A DNA stretch of 11,999 nt from assembly GCA_024699005.1 (NCBI GenBank), contig JAILQN010000017.1:1-11999 (forward strand), in the 5' to 3' direction. The position numbers were made by a program, and so were the translations under genes. This document shows positions 1 through 5,157 of the stretch, one piece after another. The DNA comes from Clostridia bacterium. GTDB taxonomy: Bacteria; Bacillota_A; Clostridia; Oscillospirales; Acutalibacteraceae. Position 1 is the first letter of the stretch, and each line of letters starts with the position of its first letter. The notes under the pieces were generated by a model. That model was given only the letters and a program-made list of their open reading frames with translations. It had not been told where the DNA came from and did not search any database.

Positions 1-2
1 GA

Positions 3-170
3 TTAATTCGGTGTATGCAGATTGCCGAGATATTTTTTCGGCAGCTGAAACAAAAAGCGCAGGCAATACTTTGTGTATTAACGAGCATTTTTGTGATAGA
101 TGCCGGAAAAAGAGCCGGCAAGATGTATGCACAAGAATTAATCAGTGCTTACCAAAGGATAACAGATTGA
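3..170 (+). CDS. C-terminal end of an unidentified protein (partial, runs in from the left edge)
   Basis: Frame 3 is open from the first bases of the window to a TGA at 168-170 and encodes 55 residues. The composition looks like real protein: a hydrophobic stretch (AILCVLTSIFVI) is followed by basic and helical residues (DAGKRAGKMYAQELISAYQ). The competing open frame (11-202) is Cys/Arg/Lys-rich and much less protein-like. An internal ATG lies at 15, but no ribosome site precedes it, so the gene probably starts outside the window. I do not recognise the family. A membrane-associated protein with a short helical tail is possible. It could also be an open frame by chance. Confidence 0.4.
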   Translation, partial: LIRCMQIAEIFFRQLKQKAQAILCVLTSIFVIDAGKRAGKMYAQELISAYQRITD

Positions 171-189
171 AAAATATTTCAAAAAACCC

Positions 190-218
190 TTGCAAAATAT
201 AAAAACATCTGTTATTAT
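190..218 (+). promoter_or_regulatory. Putative promoter of micro-peptide gene A
   Basis: A -35 box TTGCAA (190-195) is separated by 17 bp from a -10 box TATTAT (213-218). It lies about 40 bp before the ribosome site and start codon of the small ORF at 259. An alternative -10, TATAAA at 216-221, would give a spacer of 20 bp, which is too long. Confidence 0.45.
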
Positions 219-258
219 AAATATGAACAAATTTTGAATAAAGAAAGAGGTGAAAAAG

Positions 259-366
259 ATGGATATGATGCAGGGTATGGCGCTTATGGATTACATCGGC
301 GCGTATTTTAATTACTTCATGGAAATTGTCAGTCGGTTTATCAACTTGTTCAAAGGGCTCGCTTAA
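259..366 (+). CDS. Micro-peptide A, 35 residues, amphipathic
   Basis: The ORF starts with ATG at 259, six bases after a good ribosome site (AGAGGTG, 246-252), and stops with TAA at 364-366. The peptide begins MDMMQGMALM and ends FINLFKGLA. Residues 11-35 form a likely amphipathic helix rich in Tyr, Phe, Ile and Leu, with isolated acidic and basic residues. There is no cysteine, no signal peptide with a cleavage site, and no double-glycine leader. The gene has its own putative promoter and a terminator 39 bp downstream, which argues that it is expressed. Its C-terminal LFKGLA resembles LFDGLA inside micro-peptide C. The function is unknown; a membrane-active peptide, a type I toxin-like peptide or a leaderless secreted peptide are all possible. 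Confidence 0.55.
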   Translation: MDMMQGMALMDYIGAYFNYFMEIVSRFINLFKGLA

Positions 367-382
367 GAGAAAAAAATATTTG

Positions 383-394
383 CGGGTTCACCCG
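383..394 (+). other. Short GC hairpin after micro-peptide A
   Basis: CGGGT (383-387) pairs with ACCCG (390-394) around a 2-nt loop. No T-run follows, so this is not a terminator by itself. It lies 10 bp upstream of the terminator hairpin and may stabilise the 3' end of the transcript. Confidence 0.3.
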
Positions 395-404
395 TAACAG
401 ATAA

Positions 405-430
405 AGGGAGTGAATGTCACTCTCTTTTTT
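405..430 (+). terminator. Rho-independent terminator of micro-peptide A unit
   Basis: AGGGAGTGA (405-413) pairs with TCACTCTCT (417-425) around the loop ATG, with one G-U pair. T425-T430 form the following T-run. It closes the single-gene unit that starts near 220. Confidence 0.75.
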
Positions 431-751
431 ATGCAACATTTATGCAACAATTGACAGCGGAAAGACACCGTATGAACAGGATTATATTCATTGTATGTTC
501 ACAATTGGGTCGAAAACAGTCAATTTTGTTATAATTATTATACAACTGCCTAAAATGTTGCAGGAATGTTGAATTTGATTTAAACTTTTGTAAAACCCTG
601 CGAAAACCCTTGATTTCAGCCTGATTTTGTGATAGTTTAAATCAGCAAGTGAAACGGAAAACAGTTCGGCAAATGTAATTGAACAGTCAACCGGGACTTG
701 TTGCAACATTGTGTTATTTTTATTAACAGGTGATTAATTATTGAAAAGATA
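431..751. other. Gene-free stretch rich in inverted repeats
   Basis: I see no convincing gene on either strand between the terminator at 430 and the promoter at 752. The stretch contains TGCAACA at 432-438 and 443-449, its complement TGTTGCA at 556-562, and both merged as the palindrome TGTTGCAACA at 699-708. It also has a CTGATTT/AAATCAG hairpin (621-627 with 639-645), and TGAACA/TGTTCA arms near 473 and 495. A TATAAT at 530-535 has no good -35 at normal distance. A regulatory or small-RNA role cannot be excluded, but no terminator closes any obvious transcript here. Confidence 0.4.
699..708. promoter_or_regulatory. Perfect palindrome TGTTGCAACA, possible protein-binding site
   Basis: This is a perfect 10-bp palindrome whose half TGCAACA recurs at 432-438 and 443-449 and, inverted, at 556-562. 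It lies 44 bp upstream of the promoter at 752. The repetition in one intergenic region suggests a DNA-binding site, but the protein is unknown and chance cannot be ruled out in AT-rich DNA. Confidence 0.3.
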
Positions 752-770
752 TTGATTTCTGTTAATAAAA
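718..770. promoter_or_regulatory. 12-bp perfect inverted repeat on the micro-peptide B/C promoter
   Basis: TTTTATTAACAG (718-729) is repeated in perfect inversion as CTGTTAATAAAA (759-770), with 29 bp between the arms. The right arm fills most of the spacer between the -35 (752-757) and -10 (775-780) boxes. That is the place where bound protein would block or modulate RNA polymerase. Read as RNA, the left arm lies upstream of the start site, so a transcript hairpin from this promoter is not expected and a DNA operator is the better reading. Confidence 0.45.
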
Positions 771-780
771 GTGATATAGT
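752..780 (+). promoter_or_regulatory. Promoter of the micro-peptide B/C unit
   Basis: The -35 box TTGATT (752-757) and -10 box TATAGT (775-780) are separated by 17 bp. The -10 is preceded by TG at 772-773, the extended -10 form. The expected start near 787 would leave a leader of roughly 37 nt before the ATG at 824. Confidence 0.7.
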
Positions 781-823
781 TAAACGGTCGTAAGACTTAA
801 TCCACATATAGGAGGTGAAAATA

Positions 824-979
824 ATGGATTTCGCAAACATTAAAGCACTTATCAGCTATCTTCTTAACTGGGTCATCGTCATCGTTCACAACGTCAAGTA
901 CGCTCTTGGCCAGTATGAGGATCACAGCATCGCTCTTGAGGAGGCCTCCAAAGCCGACGCGGAGAGGCTTCAGGGTTAA
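824..979 (+). CDS. Micro-peptide B, 51 residues, hydrophobic helix plus charged tail
   Basis: The start ATG at 824 is six bases after a near-perfect ribosome site (AGGAGGTG, 810-817). TAA at 977-979 ends the frame. Residues 7-28 (KALISYLLNWVIVIVHNVKYAL) form one hydrophobic helix that could span or lie in the membrane. Residues 31-51 are strongly charged and mostly acidic (YEDH, LEEASKADAERLQG). This helix-plus-charged-tail layout is seen in small membrane proteins and in type I toxins of the Fst/Ldr kind, but no antisense RNA gene is evident. There is no cleavable signal and no cysteine. It probably shares a transcript with micro-peptide C, 55 bp downstream. The function is unknown. Promoter, ribosome site and downstream terminator together make a real gene likely. 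Confidence 0.68.
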   Translation: MDFANIKALISYLLNWVIVIVHNVKYALGQYEDHSIALEEASKADAERLQG

Positions 980-1034
980 TAACCGGTTAATTTATTAATT
1001 TCTTAATTATTAAAAAGAAAAGAGGTGTAACGTA

Positions 1035-1205
1035 ATGTCCAATATGCCCGCAACTTTTGACGAGCTTGAGAGCATCATCGCTGAGATCATAAAGATCCTT
1101 AGCGCTCTGTTTGATGGTCTTGCATCATTCACTGCTGGTTTCAAGAAACAGTATCCGTATCAGACTGCTGAGTTCGACGCGGAGAACTACAAATTCGCAG
1201 ACTAA
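1035..1205 (+). CDS. Micro-peptide C, 56 residues, acidic and amphipathic
   Basis: ATG at 1035 follows a good ribosome site (AGAGGTG, 1021-1027) by seven bases, and TAA is at 1203-1205. Residues 9-36 form a likely amphipathic helix (ELESIIAEIIKILSALFDGL). They are followed by an aromatic and acidic tail (KKQYPYQTAEFDAENYKFAD). The LFDGLA block at 25-30 resembles the end of micro-peptide A. The gene has no separate promoter that I can see and likely follows micro-peptide B in one transcript, which ends at the strong terminator 17 bp downstream. The function is unknown. The acidic tail would be an acceptable substrate for a modifying enzyme, but no sequence evidence ties it to the ATP-grasp genes further downstream. 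Confidence 0.68.
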   Translation: MSNMPATFDELESIIAEIIKILSALFDGLASFTAGFKKQYPYQTAEFDAENYKFAD

Positions 1206-1221
1206 TTAAAGCTTTAATATA

Positions 1222-1252
1222 GGCCCGTCGGGAGACGGGTCATTTTTTTTTT
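1222..1252 (+). terminator. Strong rho-independent terminator after micro-peptide C
   Basis: GGCCCGTC (1222-1229) pairs with GACGGGTC (1234-1241), with one G-U pair, around a 4-nt loop. Ten T residues follow (1243-1252). It separates the micro-peptide unit from the LysR unit. The palindrome ATTAAAGCTTTAAT lies just upstream at 1205-1218. Confidence 0.9.
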
Positions 1253-1278
1253 GCCTGAAACCGTGAACGTATCTGCAG

Positions 1279-1323
1279 GTTTTGTCAAAGTATAAAAAAA
1301 ATCAATAAAACTATTGACAAAAC
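1279..1323. promoter_or_regulatory. 10-bp inverted repeat over the LysR-gene promoter
   Basis: GTTTTGTCAA (1279-1288) and its exact inverse TTGACAAAAC (1314-1323) are separated by 25 bp. The right arm contains the whole -35 box. LysR-type regulators commonly control their own promoters, so an autoregulatory site is plausible. A second smaller dyad, CGGAC-G-GTCCG (1345-1355), lies at the expected transcription start. Confidence 0.4.
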
Positions 1324-1342
1324 TTAAAACAGGCGATATACT
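1314..1342 (+). promoter_or_regulatory. Promoter of the LysR-permease-ATP-grasp unit
   Basis: The consensus -35 TTGACA (1314-1319) is followed after 17 bp by TATACT (1337-1342). Expected start is near 1349, about 75 nt upstream of the LysR start codon. No other promoter or terminator is evident before 4977, so all three genes are likely transcribed from here. Confidence 0.75.
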
Positions 1343-1423
1343 GACGGACGGTCCGACAGGGCTGTTGTTTTCTTTTGCAGATGAAGGCGCCATCAGGGTT
1401 TCCCGGAAAAGGAGTCGGCAGAT

Positions 1424-2353
1424 ATGAACGTTAAGCACATGGAATATTTTATCGTTCTTTCGGAAGAGATGAACTTTTCTTATGCGGCGGAACGTCTCGG
1501 AGTATCACAGCCCACACTGACACAGATGGTCCAGAAGCTTGAAAAGGAACTGAATACACCTCTTTTTGAGAAGAAAAACAAGCGTATCACTCTCACTGCC
1601 GCCGGCAGGGTTTTTTTTAAAGCATGCCGTAAAATCACGACCGAATACGCGGAAACACTTTCCGCGCTGGAGGATCTGCGCTGCGGTGTTACGGGAAAGA
1701 TCCGTTTCGGGATAGCCCCTTCACGCGCGCCGTATATCCTGCCGCCTCTTCTGGAGCGTTTCAACGCTGAATTCCCCGGCGTTTTTGTGGGTTTGGAAGA
1801 ACTCCTGACTGCGGAAACGGAGGAACGGCTGCTTTCCGACGATCTGGACCTCGGGCTTACGAGCGGCAGCGGAAAAATGGAGATGCTCGAATATACGCCG
1901 GTTTTCCGGGAGCGGATCCTGATCGCCGCCACTGATGAGCTGCTTGAGCGGCTCGGCATACCGGTCGGGAAAAGCGGCGATTCCGCCGTGCGACCGATCG
2001 CGGCGCAAGCACTGTCAAACCTCCCGTTTGTCACGCTGGGCAGCGAACAGGTCATATCGACAATGTTTTCGGACTATTGTGCAGACGAAGGTGTGCCGAT
2101 CCGTAAGGTTTCCGCCTGCAAAACGATCGAAACAGGTCTTGCTCTTGCGAACAGCGGCACTTGCGCCGCCCTGGTGACTTCATCCGCTATGCGGTACTAC
2201 AGCAGAGTATTTCCTGATCTGCGTTATTATTCGTTCGGAGACGACAGGCTCTGCCGCGAGGTGTATCTGGTCTGCCGCAAGGGAAAATCGCTGACCGTTC
2301 CGGAGCAGCGTATTATAGAAATACTGAAAGAAATGGAGAAAAAACATGACTAG
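1424..2353 (+). CDS. LysR-type transcriptional regulator
   Basis: The product has 309 residues, the usual length for this family. Residues 1-60 are the winged helix-turn-helix: MEYFIVLSEE, the core AAERLGVSQPTLTQMVQKLE and the wing PLFEKKNKRITLTAAG are textbook LysR features. From about residue 88 (KIRFGIAPS) comes the two-lobed effector-binding domain, which in this family senses a small metabolite. A ribosome site (AAAAGGAG, 1407-1414) supports ATG 1424. The stop overlaps the start of the downstream permease gene by 8 bp, so the two are translationally coupled. By context it probably controls this unit and perhaps the second ATP-grasp operon in response to the transported compound or a product (inference). 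LysR proteins often sit divergent from their targets; here the target appears to be co-directional. Confidence 0.93.
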   Translation: MNVKHMEYFIVLSEEMNFSYAAERLGVSQPTLTQMVQKLEKELNTPLFEKKNKRITLTAAGRVFFKACRKITTEYAETLSALEDLRCGVTGKIRFGIAPSRAPYILPPLLERFNAEFPGVFVGLEELLTAETEERLLSDDLDLGLTSGSGKMEMLEYTPVFRERILIAATDELLERLGIPVGKSGDSAVRPIAAQALSNLPFVTLGSEQVISTMFSDYCADEGVPIRKVSACKTIETGLALANSGTCAALVTSSAMRYYSRVFPDLRYYSFGDDRLCREVYLVCRKGKSLTVPEQRIIEILKEMEKKHD

Positions 2354-3650
2354 TGCAATTATCAGCATCATTATTCTTGTTGTCGTTGTCGTTCTGTTTG
2401 TTACCCGTCTGATCCCGAATCCCGCTACCGCTGTACTCGGCTGCCTTCTGTTCGTTCTGACCGGCGTCAGCCCTCTGAAGGATGCGTTCTCGGGATTTTC
2501 CAATTCCATCGTTCTGCTGATGTTCGGCATGATGGTGGTCGGGATCGCCATGGAAGAAACGGGCGTCGCGGCGCTCATCGGGCATAAGGTCGCCAAATTA
2601 TCAGGCCACAAGGAAAGGCTCTTTATCCTGCTGGCGGGGCTTACCTCCGCAGCGCTTTCCACATTTCTTTCCAACACCGCGGTCATTGCGATCTTCCTGC
2701 CCCTGATCGCCAGCATCGCACGCTCGGAGCCGAATATGAAGCGCATGAACCTCACGCTGCCCGTTACCATGGGCGCCATGTTCGGCGGCGTCTGCACGCT
2801 TGTCGGATCCACGCCTCAGCTTACCGCGAACGGTATTCTGCAGGAGATGGCCGGCAAAGAGATCGGTATGTTCGATTATACTCTGCCCGGCGTTGTTATC
2901 CTTGCTGTATATATCGTTTACGTAACGTTGATAGGGCCCCGTGTGGGCGCCAGGGTCTGGGGCAACCGCGCCGAAGGCAATACCGAGGATTCCGCGGATG
3001 CGCCGGCAGATCTCGCTCAGCCGGAAGTCAAAAAATCCAAGATGATCATCATCCTTGTGATTTTCCTTCTTACGATCGTTTCGTATGTTCTTTCCAGTAT
3101 CGAGAGCATAAAATGGATCGATACCGCGACCACTGCGATCTGCGCCGCTCTGCTCTGTATAATCACGCGCAGCTGCTCTGTTAAGAATGTGATCAAAAAG
3201 ATGGACTGGTCAGTGGTGTTCGTGCTTGCAGGCTGCCTCGGTATCGCGTCCGGTATCACCAACGGCGGCGCGGGTGAACTAATGGCAAATGGACTGAGCG
3301 CCATTCTGGGAGAAAACGTCCCCCCCAGACTGAGCTTTGCCGTAATCGTTCTTGCTACGATGATCATCAGCAACTTTATAACGAATTCCACCGCCGTTGT
3401 TATAGTGCTTCCCATCGCTCTCTCACTGTGCAGCGCTTATTCCCTGAATCCGGCAGCATTTACGCTCGGTATCGTATTCGCCGCCAACCTGACTTACAGC
3501 ACGCCTCTTGCGAACGCGCAGACCGCTATGACTCTTGTCGCGGGTTATCGTTTCAGCGATTATATCCGTTACACCTGGCCGCTGGCCCTTATGGTATACG
3601 CCGCGATCAACCTGATCGTACCGATTTTCTATCCTCTTGGTCTGACGTAA
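2346..3650 (+). CDS. DASS/SLC13-family anion permease (Na+/dicarboxylate symporter-like)
   Basis: The 434-residue protein is an integral membrane protein with around ten hydrophobic segments. Family marks are the repeated substrate/Na+ signatures: FLSNTAVIAIFLPL around residues 107-120 (SNT 109-111), and FITNSTAVVIVLPIA around 344-358. In the first half there is GSTPQ at 154-158, near where relatives carry a G-T-P-N-like motif. The C-terminal GYRFSDY (400-406) is also typical. A charged cytoplasmic loop lies near 202-232. Members import dicarboxylates, citrate, sulfate or similar anions with sodium; the exact substrate cannot be read from the sequence. The start at 2346 has GGAG at 2335-2338 and overlaps the regulator gene. 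The next gene follows after 34 bp. A permease beside an ATP-grasp ligase suggests uptake of a carboxylate substrate (inference). Confidence 0.9.
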   Translation: MTSAIISIIILVVVVVLFVTRLIPNPATAVLGCLLFVLTGVSPLKDAFSGFSNSIVLLMFGMMVVGIAMEETGVAALIGHKVAKLSGHKERLFILLAGLTSAALSTFLSNTAVIAIFLPLIASIARSEPNMKRMNLTLPVTMGAMFGGVCTLVGSTPQLTANGILQEMAGKEIGMFDYTLPGVVILAVYIVYVTLIGPRVGARVWGNRAEGNTEDSADAPADLAQPEVKKSKMIIILVIFLLTIVSYVLSSIESIKWIDTATTAICAALLCIITRSCSVKNVIKKMDWSVVFVLAGCLGIASGITNGGAGELMANGLSAILGENVPPRLSFAVIVLATMIISNFITNSTAVVIVLPIALSLCSAYSLNPAAFTLGIVFAANLTYSTPLANAQTAMTLVAGYRFSDYIRYTWPLALMVYAAINLIVPIFYPLGLT

Positions 3651-3684
3651 TTACTGTTCACACCGGTTCGAAGGAGTGTTTGAT

Positions 3685-4953
3685 ATGGATTTTTCCGGAA
3701 AAAGGCTGCTGTTCCTCGGCGGGCCCAATCAGGTCATCAAAGCCGTTGAGCAGGCAAAAAAGATGGGCGTATATACCATCGTGACGGACACGAAAGAAAA
3801 AGCAAAAGCGAAACAGTTCGCGGATGAGGCTCTGCCTTTCGGCGTGACGGATACAGACAGCATAATATCCTGGTGCAGACAGAATCCCGTGGACGGCGTT
3901 CTGAATTTCGGAGTCGATCCGGCGCAGAAACCGTGTATAGTCATCTGCGAGGCTTTGGGGCTGCCGCATTTCGGAACGCTCGAGCAGGTTGAGTATTTAT
4001 CGAATAAACAGGCCTTCAAGGCTCTCTGTCTGAAATGCGGGGTAGACGTTATCAGGAGTTACACGGAAGACGATATCAACGCCGCTTTTGATGATTATCC
4101 GCTGCTTATCAAGCCGGCTCAGAACTGCGGATCCAGGGGAGGCTCGGTTTGTTACAGCCCGGAAGCGGCGCTGGCGGGGATAGAAAAAGCAAAGAAACTG
4201 TCTGCAAACGGGAAAGTCATAATCGAAAAGTATATGGAAGGTTATCAGGACTTTACCGTGGAGTACTGCTTCGTCGGCGGGACCCCATACCTTGTAAGGG
4301 CCGCGGACAGATACACCGGAGATAAGGCATATAACCTGGACCGTCAGGCGGTCGCTACTGCTGCTCCGTCAAAGTATCTCGATATGTACTTATCCAACGT
4401 CCACGGGCGCGTCATCAGTATGCTGCGTTCTATCGGCATCCGGGACGGCGTGTTGTTCCTGCAGGGTTTTGTGGATGGCGACACCGTACGGTTCTATGAT
4501 CCGGCTTACCGTTTCCCGGGCACGGATTACGAAAAGAATCTTCTTTCCGCGACCGGTGTCAATCTTATGGAAAGAGCCGTATCCTTTGCTCTGGGTTCGG
4601 ATCTCCCGGCGGAATCCGCCCTTGATGACTGTTATCATCTTGGAGGGAAGTGCGCGATCTCTCTGTTCTTTACCTCCCGACCCGGGAAAATCGCGTATTT
4701 TGACGGTCTGGATGAGATCAGGAAGATCCCCGGCGTCGTGACAGCCATTCAGAAAGAGGCTGTCGGGAGCGTGATTCCGGACAGCGGAGACGTGGCTCAG
4801 CGCGTCGCGGAAGTGGGGCTGGTCGTTGCGGATGATAAAAAGACTGTGGAAGACACTGTTTTAAAGGTGCAGTCTCTGCTTAAAGTTCGGGATGAGAACG
4901 GTGACAATATGCTGATCTCTTTGCTGGATCCTATGATTTTCCGGGCAAAATAA
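3685..4953 (+). CDS. ATP-grasp enzyme, paralogue copy 1
   Basis: I chose ATG 3685 because AAGGAG (3671-3676) lies 8 bp before it and the start then matches copy 2 (MDFSGKRLL). The in-frame GTG at 3676 overlaps the ribosome site. The product has 422 residues. Residues 1-97 are a Rossmann-like pre-ATP-grasp domain (RLLFLGG, SWCRQNPVDGVLNFG). Residues 105-300 are the ATP-grasp fold: Lys143 in LLIKPA, the loop GSRGGS (149-154), IIEKYM (179-184), and the metal region DTVRFYDPAYRFPG (266-279). A C-terminal domain of about 120 residues follows. The family joins a carboxylate to an amine through an acyl-phosphate. The metal site is unusual: by eye, the second Glu and the Asn of the usual E-x-N-x-R are Asp272 and Ala274. 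The gene ends the LysR unit and is closed by a terminator. The substrate is unknown. Confidence 0.85.
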   Translation: MDFSGKRLLFLGGPNQVIKAVEQAKKMGVYTIVTDTKEKAKAKQFADEALPFGVTDTDSIISWCRQNPVDGVLNFGVDPAQKPCIVICEALGLPHFGTLEQVEYLSNKQAFKALCLKCGVDVIRSYTEDDINAAFDDYPLLIKPAQNCGSRGGSVCYSPEAALAGIEKAKKLSANGKVIIEKYMEGYQDFTVEYCFVGGTPYLVRAADRYTGDKAYNLDRQAVATAAPSKYLDMYLSNVHGRVISMLRSIGIRDGVLFLQGFVDGDTVRFYDPAYRFPGTDYEKNLLSATGVNLMERAVSFALGSDLPAESALDDCYHLGGKCAISLFFTSRPGKIAYFDGLDEIRKIPGVVTAIQKEAVGSVIPDSGDVAQRVAEVGLVVADDKKTVEDTVLKVQSLLKVRDENGDNMLISLLDPMIFRAK

Positions 4954-4976
4954 TACTTGTCCGGATCTGAGACATG

Positions 4977-5019
4977 AACTGAAAGGCGTTGTTGTTTTCC
5001 CGCCTTTCGGTTCTTTTTT
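4977..5019 (+). terminator. Rho-independent terminator after ATP-grasp copy 1
   Basis: AACTGAAAGGCG (4977-4988) pairs with CGCCTTTCGGTT (5001-5012) over 12 bp with one G-U pair and a 12-nt loop, followed by TTCTTTTTT. It splits the ATP-grasp copies into two separate transcription units. Confidence 0.88.
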
Positions 5020-5074
5020 GCTCTTTTGATATATAAGGCTGTTGCTTTATCTGTCTTGTACAGCTATTTCGCGA

Positions 5075-5103
5075 TTGACAAACCAATTGTTTTGGACTAT
5101 AAT
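5075..5103 (+). promoter_or_regulatory. Perfect-consensus promoter of the aminotransferase operon
   Basis: TTGACA (5075-5080) and TATAAT (5098-5103) are exact consensus boxes with the ideal 17-bp spacer. Expected start is near 5110, leaving a leader of about 48 nt. A promoter this strong would normally need repression to be controlled; see the dyad inside the spacer. Confidence 0.88.
5079..5094. promoter_or_regulatory. 16-bp imperfect palindrome inside the promoter spacer
   Basis: CAAACCAATTGTTTTG pairs with itself at 7 of 8 positions (mismatch 5083/5090). It lies between the -35 and -10 boxes, overlapping the last two bases of the -35. This is a classic place for a repressor operator. The binding protein is unknown; the LysR protein upstream is one candidate. 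In the leader, TGTACT (5113-5118) and AGTACA (5128-5133) form a further small hairpin. Confidence 0.4.
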
Positions 5104-5157
5104 TAAAAAGACTGTACTTATATTTTGAGTACAAATAATTTTAACAGGAACGGTGTT

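Noticed and set aside
101..120. Hairpin TGCCGG-N8-CCGGCA
   Set aside because: No T-run on either strand, and it lies inside the likely coding end of the partial gene, so it is not called a terminator.
11..202. 63-codon + strand ORF starting at GTG 11
   Set aside because: No ribosome site, odd Cys/Arg/Lys-rich composition, and it overlaps the more protein-like frame 3 that ends at 170.
488..840. Minus-strand ORFs in the gene-free stretch (67-73 codons)
   Set aside because: No ribosome sites and AT-driven composition; one runs into the promoter and ribosome site of micro-peptide B.
1480..2055. Long minus-strand ORF opposite the LysR gene
   Set aside because: Ser/Arg-rich shadow of a clear regulator gene; no start signals.
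259..4953. Micro-peptides as graspetide-type substrates of the ATP-grasp enzymes
   Set aside because: Attractive, but the peptides lack the repeated Thr/Ser-Asp/Glu core motifs of known graspetides. A strong terminator separates them from the ATP-grasp genes, and these enzymes look like carboxylate-amine ligases of glycan loci. No sequence link supports it.
5125..5157. N-terminal extension of the aminotransferase from TTG 5125
   Set aside because: No ribosome site and the extension resembles nothing in the family; AGGA before ATG 5158 fits better.
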